Shown: positions 8,286 through 18,403 of the stretch, piece after piece
Position numbering within the stretch: position 1 is the first letter of the stretch
How the letters are laid out: each line of letters begins with the position of its first letter
Assembly: GCA_963802415.1 (NCBI GenBank)
Contig: CAWDIH010000001.1
Coordinates: 2,852,001 to 2,916,000 of the forward strand
Origin: DATAES01 sp963802415
GTDB taxonomy: Bacteria; Actinomycetota; Acidimicrobiia; Acidimicrobiales; JACDCH01
Direction of reading: 5' to 3'
Length of the DNA stretch: 64,000 nucleotides
The notes under the pieces: model-generated
The model's database searches: none
What the model saw: the letters and a program-made list of their open reading frames with translations, nothing else
Told to the model about the DNA's origin: nothing
Program-made: the position numbers and the translations under genes

Positions 8286-9463
8286 ATGAGGCGGATCAGC
8301 GACGGACAACGTCGCGCCCGGCTCGCGCGCCGTCATCACCTCGGCCCCAACGACCGAGCTGCTGAGGTCGTGACCGCAGTGCGCGACCTCGTCGCAGTGC
8401 ACTCGACGGATCCGGCGTCGGTGTTTCTCGGGCTCGCGGCACGCGTCGAGGACGCGACCGTCGACTCGATCGAACACGAGCTGTACGACGCGCGTTCGGT
8501 AGTTCGGCTGCTCGGCATGCGACGAACCGTATATGTGGTGCCGGTCGATCTCGTCCCCATCGTGAACGCCAGCAGCACGCGCGCGATCGCAGCTCGGGAG
8601 CGGAAACGGTGGGTCGACCTCATCGAGCGCGGAGGCATCTCGACCGACGCCACCCAATGGCTCGACAAGACCGAGAACGACACGCTGCGAGCGTTGCGCG
8701 CTCGCGGTGAGGCCACCGCGGCGGAGCTCACTCGTGATGTCCCCGCGCTGAAGGCCCAGGTCGAGTTCGGCGAAGGCAAGAAATGGTCAGGCGTCGTCGG
8801 CGCCAGCACGCGGGTGCTGTTCCTGCTGGCGGCCGACGGCCGGATCGTGAGAGGACGGCCGCGAGGATCGTGGACGAGCAGCCAGTACCGATGGGCGCCG
8901 ATGTCGTCTTGGGTTCCGCCGGCGGCCAAGGAGCCGTCGGTGCCGGCTGCGCGGGCGGCGCTGGCGGAGCGTTGGCTGCGCACGTACGGCCCCGGCACGG
9001 TCGCCGACCTCAAGTGGTGGACGGGTTGGACGGCGGCCGACGTGCGCCGTGCCCTGTCGGAGTTGGCGGTCGAGGAAGTCGAGCTCGACAGCGGCCCTGG
9101 CCTCGTTCTCGCGGACGACGCTGCGCCGGTGCGAGCCCCAACGCCCTTCGCGGCGCTTCTCCCGAGCTTGGACACGACCGTGATGGGATGGTCCGAACGA
9201 GGCTGGCTCCTGGGGCCGCATGGTTCCCGGCTGTTCGACAGATCCGGCAACCCGGGTCCGACGGTGTGGTGGGACAGCCGAGTGGTCGGAGGTTGGACGC
9301 AACGACGAAGTGGTGAGGTCGTCTACCGATTGCTGGAGGACGTCGGCCGGCAAGCGATCGACGCCGTCGAGGCCGAGGCAGACGCGCCTCACCGCGTGGC
9401 TGGGTCCGGCGGGCGTCGACGCCGCGGTTCCGTACCCCATTGGAGCGCGAACTGACGGACTGA
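8286..9463 (+). CDS. Winged-helix DNA-binding (HTH_42/AlkZ-type) protein, C-terminal frameshifts
   Basis: About 390 residues from ATG 8286. It matches the winged-helix family that includes the YcaQ/AlkZ DNA glycosylases: LVAVHSTDPASVFLGLAARV near the N terminus, RLLGMRRTVYVVP, TYGPGTVADLKWWTGW, and LPSLDTTVMGWSERGW in the C-terminal half. AlkZ-type proteins unhook interstrand crosslinks, but this branch is mostly uncharacterised, so activity is only possible. The last 30 codons shift frame near 9382 and again near 9435; removing one base at each restores RLTAWLGPAG...PYPLERELTD and a stop at 9461-9463. I take these as sequencing errors. Confidence 0.75.
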
Positions 9464-9506
9464 GAGCTCGACCAGCGGCGTCGCATGACCCGCACCGACC
9501 CCGGGG

Positions 9507-9518
9507 TACCGTGACGCG
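9507..9518 (+). promoter_or_regulatory. Leaderless-type -10 element for putA
   Basis: TACCGT at 9507-9512 is followed by six bases and then the GTG at 9519, with no Shine-Dalgarno sequence. Same TANNNT-N6-GTG geometry as other genes here. Confidence 0.5.
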
Positions 9519-12504
9519 GTGACCCGCTCGCTCGAGGGCGCTGTCTCCGACATCGCTCGTCAGCTGGCTGAGCTCGGGGCGGGCGAGCGCTCGAAGGTGT
9601 TCCGCATGTCCTGGTGGAGCGACCGGATGCTCGACTGGGCGATGGCGAGGCCTGAATTCAAGACGCAGCTGTTTCGGTTCGTCGACGTGTTTCCGGCGCT
9701 GGCCGGCAACGAGGACGTCGCGGGTCATCTGGATGAGTACTTCGAAGGCATCTCGGTCCCTCGCGTGCTCGACCTCGGCGTCGACGTCGCCGCACGTGTG
9801 CCGTTCGGTCGAAGGATCGAGGCACGCGTCGCCGCGCCGCAACATCATGCGTATGGCGGAGCAATTCATCGTCGGCCAGAGCGCGGCCGACGCGGTCGAG
9901 GGGCTGCACCGCCTGTGGCGTTCTGGATCGGCGGCGACCGTTGACCTGTTGGGGGAGAAGACGATCGTCAGTGACGAGGCCGATCGGTACGCAGCCAGGG
10001 TCGACGAGCTCGTCCGGGCGCTCGCCTCCGCATCCGCGCACTGGGCGCCGGACGACCACCTCGAACGCGACGATCTCGGGCGCATCCCTCGGGTCAACGT
10101 GAGCGTCAAGCCCACCGCGCTCGCCGCGCACTATGAGCCACTCACCGCGGCGCGCGGGGCTCGAACAAGCCAAGGCCCGCATCCGTCCGCTGCTCCAGCT
10201 CGCCAGAGCGCATGGAGCATTCGTGAACTTCGACATGGAGCACTACGACGTCAAGGATCTGACGTTGCAACTGTTCCGCGAGCTCCTCACCGAGCCGGAG
10301 CACGTCGACCTGGAGGCCGGCATCGTCGTGCAGGCGTACGCGAAGGACAGCCGAGACGATCTGGCGGACCTGATCGCGTTCTCCGGGGACGACGCGCGAC
10401 CTGTCACGATCCGCTTGGTCAAGGGCGCGTACTGGGACACGGAGACAGTGCACGCCCGAGGCGGCCGGTTGGAGCGTCCCCGTGTACGAGCACAAGGCCG
10501 AGACCGACGCAAACTTCGAACGATGCGTCCGCCTGTTACACGATCACCACGGCGAAGTACGAGCTGCGTTCGGCACCCACAATCTGCGCTCACTGGCGTA
10601 TGCGGTCGCGTACGCAAGGGCCACGGGGATCCCGGACACCGGCTTCGAAGTACAGATGCTCTACGGCATGGCCGAGCCGGTGCAGGCCGCCGTCAGGCGC
10701 AGCGGTCTGCGTTTGCGCGTGTACGCGCCAGTCGGAGAGCTCGTGCCGGGGATGGCGTACCTGGTTCGCCGCTTGCTCGAGAACACGAGCAACGAGAGCT
10801 TCGTGCGCCACCGGTTCGCTGAGGGCCGTCAGCTCGACGAGTTGCTGAAGCCACCTGACGGCGACGCCCTGCCCCTGCACGATGTGGAGCCGGAGACCAC
10901 GAGGCCTGTGACGGATGCGAGCGATCCGCCGCCGTACGAGCCCGAGCCGGTCTCGGAGTGGAGGAGGAGCGCGGCACGAGCCTCGTTCGCCGTCGCGCTC
11001 GACGCGGCCGGGATCGGCGCCCGTTCTCGACGTTCCTGCGGTGATCGACGGCGAGCGGGTGCAGACCGGGTCGACGATCGACAGCGTCGATCCCGGACGC
11101 TTCGAACGTGTCGTGGCGCGGAGCGCGTTGTGCGACAGCGATCAGGCGACGCGGCAGTCGCCGCCGCCGTCCGCCACGTCGAGCGTTGGCGATCGACGCC
11201 TGTGTCCGAGCGCGCCGGCGTCCTGTTCCGCGCTGCGGCATGGATGCGATCGCGGCGCAACGAGCTTTCGGCCATCGAAGTGTACGAAGCGGGCAAGCCA
11301 TGGGATCAAGCCGACGCCGACGTATGTGAAGCGATCGACTTCTGCGAGTACTACGGCCGGGAGATCCTGCGTCTCGACCGCGAGGCCGCGATTCGGGTGC
11401 AGTCGCCGCCTGGCGAGCGCAACCGGTTGACGTACCAGGGCAAGGGCGTCGCGGTCGTGATCTCGCCGTGGAACTTCCCGCTCGCCATTCCGTGCGGTAT
11501 GACCGCGGCGGCACTCGCCGCCGGGGAACCCCACCATCCTGAAACCTGCTGAGCAGTCGCCGGCTACGGCGTGGCAACTGGTCGAGGCGTTCTCGGCCGC
11601 GGGGTTACCGGAGGGCGTGCTCCAGTTCCTTCCCGGCTACGGCGAGAGCGCCGGCGCGCACCTCGTCGAGCATCCGGATGTCGCCGTCATCGCCTTCACC
11701 GGATCCAAATCGGTCGGATTGCACATCAACGACGTTGCCGCGATCACGCGCCCGGGTCAGCGACACGTGAAGCGCGTGATCGCGGAGATGGGCGGAAAGA
11801 ACGCGATGGTGATCGACTCGGACGCCGATCCGGACCAGGCCGTGCCGGCCACCGTGACCTCGGCGTTCGGCTACGCGGGCCAGAAGTGCTCGGCGGCTTC
11901 ACGGGTCATCGTGGTCGATCGGGTGTACGACGCGTTCGTCCGGCGGTTGTCGGCGGCAACCTCGGAGGTGGTGCTCGGCCACCCGTCGGACATGGCGACA
12001 CAGGTCGGACCCGTGATCGACGCTGACGCGTTCGAACGACTGACCACAGCGGTCGAGAAGGCGTCCACGGATGGGGCGGTGCTCGCTCAGCGCGACGACG
12101 CTCCTGCGGGGGGCTGGTACGTCGGGCCCACGCTCGTGGCGGTCGACGACCCTGACTCGACCATCGCCAAAGACGAGTTGTTCGGACCCGTCGTCGCCGT
12201 GCTGCGCGCACGCGACTTCGGTCACGCCATCGCGCTCGCGAACGACACGCCGTACGCGCTGACCGCTGGCTTGTTCTCACGGTCGCCGGTCCACATCGAA
12301 CAGGCCATGCGAGAGCTCCGCGCCGGCAACGTGTACATAAACCGCGCGACGACGGGGGCAGTCGTCGGGCGACAGCCTTTCGGCGGCTACGGCCTCTCGG
12401 GCGTCGGTTCGAAGGCGGGCGGTCCCGACTACCTCCTGCAGTTCCTCGATCCGCGTGCGACCACGGAGAACACCGTTCGCCAAGGCTTCGCTCCCGACGC
12501 GTGA
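9519..12504 (+). CDS. putA: Bifunctional proline dehydrogenase / 1-pyrroline-5-carboxylate dehydrogenase, multiple frameshifts
   Basis: The locus spans about 995 codons, the expected size of a PutA fusion. The N-terminal half is proline dehydrogenase: RVNVSVKPTAL, MEHYDVKDLTL, RLVKGAYWDTE, YEHKAETDANFE and RRLLENTSNESF (substrate and FAD contacts). The C-terminal half is P5C dehydrogenase: VISPWNFPLAIP, FTGSKSVG, the catalytic Cys in GYAGQKCSAASR, and KDELFGPVVAV. Together they oxidise proline to glutamate. Six indels are inferred, near 9836, 10156, 10462, 11021, 11146 and 11524. Five look like inserted G/C and one like a lost base. All conserved motifs survive, so sequencing error is more likely than decay. 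Confidence 0.9.
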
Positions 12505-12983
12505 TGGACAGGATGAGCTCTGTGGCCGAGGACGACCAGCGCACGACGGCGGCCAATCGTCAGGCGGCCTACGTCGGTTTCGGGGCGGCGGCGCTCGCGA
12601 TCCTGGGCGCGTTCCAGGTGTGGGTGACCATCACCATCGGCGGGCTGTCGCCACCCGGCAGCGCGCAGACGGGGTGGGACGGTGGTGACGGCCGAACGAT
12701 CCTCGTCGCGGGTGTCGCGGCTGTGATCGCGTCGCTCGCCATCCTGCTCGGATTTCGCGACCTCTGGACGAAGGTGCTGCTGCTGATCAGCGGCGCGATC
12801 GTCGCGATCATCGCCATCGTGAACATGGTCGACGCAGGATCGAAGGCGCACGACATCCAAATGCAGTTCGGTATTCCTGCCGAGGACGTGAAGGCCAAGA
12901 TCGGCATCGGGCTCTATCTGGTCGTGATCGGCGGAGCGGGCCTCGTGGCCGCCGGACTTCGCGTGAAGACGAGCCCTTCGTGA
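12501..12983 (+). CDS. Small four-helix membrane protein, unknown function
   Basis: 160 residues with about four membrane segments (residues about 22-45, 65-85, 90-110, 135-155) and a short hydrophilic loop containing PPGSAQTGWDGGDGR. The pattern of a first helix, then a Gly/Thr-rich outer loop, resembles the small actinobacterial membrane proteins annotated as Trp-operon-associated, but I cannot assign it firmly. Start choices are GTG 12501, ATG 12504 or ATG 12513; the first overlaps the putA stop. Its own stop overlaps the next gene (GTGA), placing it in the glycosyltransferase operon. Confidence 0.6.
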   Translation: MMDRMSSVAEDDQRTTAANRQAAYVGFGAAALAILGAFQVWVTITIGGLSPPGSAQTGWDGGDGRTILVAGVAAVIASLAILLGFRDLWTKVLLLISGAIVAIIAIVNMVDAGSKAHDIQMQFGIPAEDVKAKIGIGLYLVVIGGAGLVAAGLRVKTSPS

Positions 12984-14244
12984 CGACGCCGGTGTCGGTG
13001 GCCGGGGCTTCTCGGACCGCTCGGGACACAGTGTGGTTCCCGTTGCTGGTCTTCCTCGGCGTTGCCTTGGTGCTGTTCGTCACGGTGCAGGTGTCACACG
13101 ACCACCTGAAACCGGAGGAACCTCCGTCGCCTGGCGAGTTGAGCACGCTCGGCCACTGGTACTCGGGGTGGATGGTGTTCGACACCGCGTGGTACGTGTA
13201 CATCGCCGAGCACGGCTACGACGCGCGCCAAGAGCAGTTGTTCGACGACGGCCAACAGTCGGCGATCGCCTACTTCCCCGCATATCCCTTGACCGTGCGC
13301 GCCGTCGCACGTCTCACCGGTCACGACTACGGAGCAGCGGCGATGCTCACCACGTTCTCGTGCGGCCTCGCTTTCGCGTTGCTCTTCTGGTACTGGTGCC
13401 GCGACCGGCTGTCCGCAGCGGCACGGCGAACAGCAGTCGTGTTGCTGCTCGTGTACCCCTACGCGTGGTTTCTGTACGGCAGCGGCTACAGCGACGCGTT
13501 TTTCTCGCCGCCACGATCAGCGCCTTTCTGCTGCTCGACCGAGACCATCCTGTGCTTGCGGGCCTCGTCGGTTTCATCGCGCTCGCTGCGCGACCGACCG
13601 GAACTGCGATACTGATCGGACTCGTGGCCGTCGCACTCGAGCGACGAGGCGTGCTGACGCGTGATCCGTCGGCCGTCAGCGGATCGGGGGGCTGGTGGAC
13701 GCGTGAACGGTCGCGCTGGCATTTCAACGGCGACCGGTTCCGTGCACGCGACGCCGGTGTTCTGCTCGCGGCGGGCGGCTTGCTGAGCTACATGTTCTTC
13801 TGCTTCATCGAGTTCGACGACGCATTCGCCTTCGCGACCGTCCAGAAGGCGCCGGGGTGGGACCAGCCCGCCGGTCTGCACACCTGGCTCAAGATCGGCT
13901 TCTTCGGACACGTGCTGCACGACTCGCCCGGATTCTCGGTTCGATTGGTCGCTCAGGCGCTTCTCACGCTTGGGTTCCTGGTCGGTGCGCTCCTCGTGCT
14001 GCGCAGGTTCGGTTGGGGATACGCGGTGTACGCGTTGGCGATCGTGGCCATCCCGATGCTGGGAACCGGCGACTTCCAGGGCATGGGTCGCTATCTGCTC
14101 GGCTGCTTTCCTGTCTTCGCTGCAGTCGGCGACTGGCTCGCAGCGCCGCGACGGCAGTCGCTGCGACGCGGCGTGGTCCTCGTCAGCGCGACCAGCCTGA
14201 TCGCGCTCGCGAGCCTGTTCGGACGTAGGTACTACCTGACCTGA
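12980..14244 (+). CDS. PIG-V-like mannosyltransferase / membrane glycosyltransferase, one frameshift
   Basis: About 421 residues with many membrane helices. The first lumenal loop holds WYSGWMVFDTAWYVYIAEHG with the acidic residue expected in GT-C enzymes, followed by SAIAYFPAYPLTVR. PIG-V-like proteins move mannose from a polyprenyl donor. The frame breaks at a run of five T (13499-13503): adding one T gives SDAFFLAATISAFLLL and carries the frame to the stop at 14244; length is 3n+2, consistent with one lost base. A homopolymer deletion is a classic sequencing error. Coupled by GTGA to the upstream gene and followed by a GT2 gene that could make its lipid-linked donor. Confidence 0.75.
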
Positions 14245-14271
14245 TCGAGAGCCTTTCGAGCGATCCCACTA

Positions 14272-15048
14272 ATGTCCTGTCCTGCGATGAACCCATGCAT
14301 GGGGACGCTGACGATCTTCTTCCCGATGTGGAACGAGGAAGACATGATCCTTCGCACGATCGGCGCGGCGAAGGAGGCGGCCGACGGTCTCGTCGAGTCC
14401 CGTGCAATCTCGGACTACGAGGTCCTCATCGTCGACGACGCTTCCTCCGACGCGACGGGCAAGATCGCGGACGAACTCGCTGCGACAAACCCGCGCATCC
14501 GCGTCGTGCACCACGCCGCGAACCGTGGCCTCGGCGGCAGTGTCCGAACCGGGCTCGCCGAGGCCACGACGGACCTCGTGCTGTACACCGACGCCGACAT
14601 GCCCTTCGACCTTGCTGACCTCGGCAAGGCGATTCGGCTCATGCGCGTTTACGACGCCGACATCGTCAGCGCGTATCGATTCGACCGCACCGGAGAAGGA
14701 GCGAGACGGAGCGCGTACTCGCATCTCTACAACGTGTTGGTCAAGACGCTCCTGCGGCTCCGCATGCGCGATGTCAACTTCGCGTTCAAGTTGATCCGCC
14801 GCGAGATGCTCGCCCATCTCCGGCTGGAGAGCGAAGGTTCGTTCATCGACGTCGAGCTCCTCGCCAAGGCGCAACGGCTCGGCTACTACATCATCCAGTT
14901 CGGCGTCGACTACTTCCCGCGAGAACGTGGCACATCCACGCTCTCGTCCCCGACGGTCATCGGGCACATCCTGCGTGAACTGGCACATCTGCTGCCGGGC
15001 ATCTGGCGGACCGAACCCCTGCCGGAACACACGCTTCGTCACCGATGA
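14272..15048 (+). CDS. Glycosyltransferase family 2 (polyprenyl-phosphate glycosyltransferase-like)
   Basis: About 258 residues. GT-A features: FFPMWNEEDMI at the nucleotide site, VLIVDDASSDAT, NRGLGGSVRTGL, and the DxD-type TDADMPFDL. The C-terminal FPRERGTSTLS resembles dolichyl-phosphate mannose or polyprenyl-phosphate glucosyl synthases without extra membrane helices. It probably charges polyprenyl phosphate with a sugar in the cytoplasm, feeding the GT-C enzyme just upstream. Start may be ATG 14272 or ATG 14287. The stop overlaps the ATG of the deacetylase gene (ATGA). Confidence 0.85.
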   Translation: MSCPAMNPCMGTLTIFFPMWNEEDMILRTIGAAKEAADGLVESRAISDYEVLIVDDASSDATGKIADELAATNPRIRVVHHAANRGLGGSVRTGLAEATTDLVLYTDADMPFDLADLGKAIRLMRVYDADIVSAYRFDRTGEGARRSAYSHLYNVLVKTLLRLRMRDVNFAFKLIRREMLAHLRLESEGSFIDVELLAKAQRLGYYIIQFGVDYFPRERGTSTLSSPTVIGHILRELAHLLPGIWRTEPLPEHTLRHR

Positions 15049-15890
15049 CGCGGCTCCTCATCGTGAACGCCGACGACTACGGCCTGACACCAGGCGTGTG
15101 CCGAGCCATCGTGCGTGCGCACCACGAAGGCATCGTCACGTCGACGTCCGCACTCGCGCTCGGCCCGGCCTTCGCGCCGTGCTCGACGATGTTGCTCGAT
15201 GCGACCGACCTCGGCGTCGGCGTGCACTTGGCCGTCGTCGGCGAGGACCCGCCGTTGCTGTCCAGATCAGAGATTCCGAGCCTGGTCGATCGTGACGGAC
15301 GCCTGCCGCTGTCATGGCGGCGATTCCTGCTGCGCGCATGCGCGGGCCGGATCGCCGTCGAGGACCTCCGACGCGAGCTGAACGCCCAGCTCGACGCCGT
15401 GAGCGACGGGTTGCCCGGACGCACACTGACGCATCTCGACACGCACCAACACCTTCACTTGTGGCCACCGTTCGGGTCGCTCGTGATCGAACTCGCACGC
15501 GAACGGGGGATTCCCGCAGTGCGAGTCACCCGGTCAATCGGACGCGGAGGTCGGTCCCTCGTCGTGAATCAGCTCGGCCGCCGGTTCAACACGAAGGCAT
15601 CCGCCGCAGGACTACGGACGACCGACGTGTTTGCCGGATTCGACGAGGGTGGCGCACTCGTAACCGGCGCGCTGGTGCAGATCATCGACCGAGTCGGCGC
15701 GACCGCCGCGCAGAGCGTCGAGATCGGCGTCCATCCGGGCGAAGAGGGCGATGCCGATCTCGCCCGGTACGAGTGGGGCTACCGATGGGCGGAGGAGCTC
15801 GAGGCGTTGATGTCCCCCGAAGCGCGTGAGGCAGTGGAACGCAACGGCTTCACACTCGGCTCCTATTCGGCGCTGAGCGCGAAATCATGA
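15045..15890 (+). CDS. ChbG/HpnK family carbohydrate deacetylase (YdjC-like)
   Basis: 281 residues. The metal site is visible: the NADDYGLTPG opening supplies the first Asp residues and HLDTHQHLHL the histidines. HPGEEGDADLARYEWGYRW closes the fold. ChbG-type enzymes remove acetyl groups from N-acetylated sugars; HpnK acts on hopanoid glucosamine. It is coupled to the GT2 gene (ATGA), so it likely modifies a sugar in the same lipid-linked or hopanoid glycan pathway. The stop codon lies inside the first copy of the 10-base repeat that flanks a MITE-like element. Confidence 0.85.
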   Translation: MTRLLIVNADDYGLTPGVCRAIVRAHHEGIVTSTSALALGPAFAPCSTMLLDATDLGVGVHLAVVGEDPPLLSRSEIPSLVDRDGRLPLSWRRFLLRACAGRIAVEDLRRELNAQLDAVSDGLPGRTLTHLDTHQHLHLWPPFGSLVIELARERGIPAVRVTRSIGRGGRSLVVNQLGRRFNTKASAAGLRTTDVFAGFDEGGALVTGALVQIIDRVGATAAQSVEIGVHPGEEGDADLARYEWGYRWAEELEALMSPEAREAVERNGFTLGSYSALSAKS

Positions 15891-15979
15891 GCGAGCGAAG
15901 CGAGCTCATGGCGGCCGAGCGACCGCCAGGGAGCCGGGCGCAGATGGGGTTCGGGGGCGCAGCCCCCGTGAAATCATGA
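15881..15979. mobile_element. MITE-like hairpin element with 10-base direct repeats
   Basis: A 79-base segment (15891-15969) is bounded by identical GAAATCATGA copies at 15881-15890 and 15970-15979. Inside are GGCGG-CCGAGCGA-CCGCC and GGGGGC-GCA-GCCCCC hairpins. Deleting the segment and one repeat gives an ATGA overlap between the deacetylase stop and methyltransferase start, the same coupling seen in the neighbouring genes. So the repeats look like a target duplication that preserved both codons. No transposase is encoded. Confidence 0.65.
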
Positions 15980-16648
15980 CCGAACGAGCGGTGCGACTGT
16001 TCGCAGGCGCGCCGCCCGGCACGCGGTTGCACACGCGACTGCGGTGGTGGTGGTGTCCGTTCCCGGTCATCGAGGCCGAGGTCCCGAAGTCCGGTGACGT
16101 CCTCGAGGTCGGCTGCGGCCACGGGCTGCTCTCGCTCTATCTGGGACTGGAGTCGCCCTCGCGGCGCGTCGTCGGCGTCGATATCGACAGCGCCAAGATC
16201 GCCGAAGCCAAGGAAGCCGCCGGACACCTGCACCCGAGCGAGGCGGATGTGTCGTTCGAGGCGGTCGACGCGGGTTATGTGCCTCGAGGGGCGTGGGACG
16301 CGATCGTGATCGCCGACGTGCTCTACCTGCTCTCCGACCGACAGCAGCAATCTCTGCTCGAAGCTGCCGCTCGCGGCGCTGCGACCGGGTGGCGCGCTCG
16401 TGGTGAAGGAGATGGGGTTGACACCGCGCTGGAAGCGGACGTGGAACCGCGTGCAGGAGACGCTGGCGACGCGCGTGTTCGGGGTCACGGAGTCGTCCGG
16501 CACCGGGCTGACGTTCCTCGGGCCGGAGCGAATGGTGCCCTGGCTGACTGATGAAGGGCTCGACGTGACGCATCGCCGCGTCGACCGCGGCTATCCGTGG
16601 CCCCATCATCTGATCGTGGGGCGACGACCCGATCACCCTCAGGCTTGA
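15976..16648 (+). CDS. Class I SAM-dependent methyltransferase, one frameshift
   Basis: About 224 residues from ATG 15976. Motif I is DVLEVGCGHGLLSLYLG, motif II VVGVDIDSAKI, motif IV AIVIADVLYLLSD. After the frame change the chain continues ALVVKEMGLTPRWKRTWN and ends RRPDHPQA. The shift near 16376 is resolved by removing one G from CTCGCGGCGCTG, and the length is 3n+1. It follows the MITE-like element and was probably once coupled to the deacetylase. Methyl acceptor unknown. Confidence 0.75.
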
Positions 16649-17787
16649 ACGAACCGCGCGACCGACTCGATCAGCGCGTCGACATCGGACTCGTCCATGT
16701 AGCCGTGTGGCGAGAGGCGAACGCCTCCTCCACGAGGCGCGCACGCGAATCGCTCGCGTTGGAGATGGGCTGCGAGGTCCGTGGATGCCACGCCGTCGAC
16801 CGCGTACGTCACGATGGCCGACCGGCCGCCCGGCGAGCGATCGGACAGGAAGCGGACGCGACCGAGCCCACGCAGGCCGTCGACCAAACGGTCACAAAGC
16901 ACGTCGACGTGGTTCCACACGCGATCGAGGCCGGCGACGAGCAGCACGTCGATCGAGGCACCCAGCGCGACGATGCCCGCTTCGTTCGGCGATCCGCCCT
17001 CGAACCGCCGGGCGGACCCGTCCCAGACGAGCTCGAGGTTCGTCCATACTCCTCGGTGCGCGACCGACGCCCACCCGGGTTCAAGAGGACGCAGGCGGTC
17101 CCGAACGTCCGGGGCTACATAGAAGACGCCCACGCCGCGGGGCGCGCACAGCCACTTGTGCGCGCCGACCACGGCAAAGTCGACGTTCCACGCCGCGAAG
17201 TCCGCAGGTATCACCCCCACGCCTTGCATGGCGTCCACGCACAGCAGTGCTCCGTTGTCGTGGCAGACATCGGCGAGTCGTTCGAGATCCGTTCGCCAGC
17301 CGCGGCCGTAGTGCACCCAACTCGTCGCAACCACCTTCGGCGGGCGACCGGAGGTGATCACCGACTCGAACGCGTCCACCGTCAACGCGCCTCCGTCGCC
17401 CTCGGGTATCACTCGATCGACTTCGACCCCGAGATCGCCGAGCGCCAACCATGGATAGATGGTCGAGGGGAACTCGCGATCGGGCACGACGACACGATCA
17501 CCGCGTTGCCAATGCAGTCCGGAGGCCACGAAGCCGAGTCCCTCGGTCGTGTTCTTCACGAAGGCGAGATCGTCCACTGGAACCCCGCACAACGCTGCGG
17601 CCGAACGCCGAGCGCGATCCATGCGCATCTCGAGCTCGTCGTAGTCGAGGCTGCCTTGGTGCTCGTACCGGCCCGCCCACCAACGAATGGCGTCACCCGC
17701 TGCCTTCGTGATCGGCGCGATCCCGGCGTGATCGAAGTAGCGGTAGCGCTCGACGACGGGAAACTGCTCGCGGGGGAGCGGGGTCAC
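16639..17787 (-). CDS. Class V aminotransferase-fold PLP enzyme
   Basis: 382 residues from GTG 17787. PLP features: YFDHAGIAPI at the N terminus, FVKNTTEGLGFVASGL, the cofactor aspartate in LLCVDAMQGVGV, and the Schiff-base lysine in VVGAHKWLCAPRGVGV. The fold includes cysteine desulfurases, kynureninase-like and isopenicillin N epimerase-like enzymes, and the exact reaction cannot be read. Its start overlaps the stop of an AsnC regulator (GTGA), and a divergent hydroxyphenylpyruvate dioxygenase lies beyond, so a role in amino acid turnover is plausible. It overlaps the end of the convergent methyltransferase by 10 bases. Confidence 0.85.
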   Translation of the reverse strand: MTPLPREQFPVVERYRYFDHAGIAPITKAAGDAIRWWAGRYEHQGSLDYDELEMRMDRARRSAAALCGVPVDDLAFVKNTTEGLGFVASGLHWQRGDRVVVPDREFPSTIYPWLALGDLGVEVDRVIPEGDGGALTVDAFESVITSGRPPKVVATSWVHYGRGWRTDLERLADVCHDNGALLCVDAMQGVGVIPADFAAWNVDFAVVGAHKWLCAPRGVGVFYVAPDVRDRLRPLEPGWASVAHRGVWTNLELVWDGSARRFEGGSPNEAGIVALGASIDVLLVAGLDRVWNHVDVLCDRLVDGLRGLGRVRFLSDRSPGGRSAIVTYAVDGVASTDLAAHLQRERFACAPRGGGVRLSPHGYMDESDVDALIESVARFVQA

Positions 17788-18284
17788 CTCGCGCGCTTCT
17801 CGCCGCCTGCGACTTGCGCGACGAGTTGCAGCACGCGATGCCCGAGCTGCTCGGTGAGCGCGATCTGCGTCGTCGTTCGCATGATCCCGTTGACGCGGAG
17901 GATGGTGTTGATGACGTCTTGCAGGTGCTCGTTGGTACGGGCTACGACGCGGCAGTGAAGGTCAGCAGCGCCGGTCGTCGCATGGGCCTCCAGCACCTCC
18001 GGGATGCCGGCGAGATGCGAGGTGACATCGACCAGACGACCCTGTGCGATCTCGAGCGTGACGAACGCAAGAACGTCGTAGCCGAGTGCCCGGAGGTCGA
18101 GGTCCGGGCCGAAGCCAGTGATGATCCCGCGTGAGCGCAGCTTGTCGAGCCTCGCCTGTGCCGTCCCCCGGGCGACGTTGAGCCGCCGTGCGAGCTCCAT
18201 GACACCCGCCCGGGGCGTCTCCGCCAGAGCAAGGATCAGTTGCGCATCGAGCCCGTCGATACCGGTGGGCAGCATGTCGCGCAT
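17784..18284 (-). CDS. Lrp/AsnC family transcriptional regulator
   Basis: About 166 residues. The N-terminal helix-turn-helix reads LDAQLILALAETPRAG then ELARRLNVARGTAQARLDKL. The C-terminal RAM domain follows with VLAFVTLEIAQGRL and VLEAHATTGAADLHCRVVAR. The start could be the GTG at 18296 or ATGs at 18284 or 18275. It is divergent from the dioxygenase gene and coupled to the class V aminotransferase, so it probably senses an amino acid such as tyrosine and controls both. Ligand and direction of control are inference. Confidence 0.88.
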   Translation of the reverse strand: MRDMLPTGIDGLDAQLILALAETPRAGVMELARRLNVARGTAQARLDKLRSRGIITGFGPDLDLRALGYDVLAFVTLEIAQGRLVDVTSHLAGIPEVLEAHATTGAADLHCRVVARTNEHLQDVINTILRVNGIMRTTTQIALTEQLGHRVLQLVAQVAGGEKRAR

Positions 18285-18403
18285 CCTAGGGATCACAAGC
18301 GCTCGAGTTGGACAAACTGCATAGCGGCGAGCGGAACTGTTGACCGATCACACCTCAGCTCCTTGACTCGAAGCAGCAGTTCGCCAACTGAAGGGGCGCC
18401 CGC

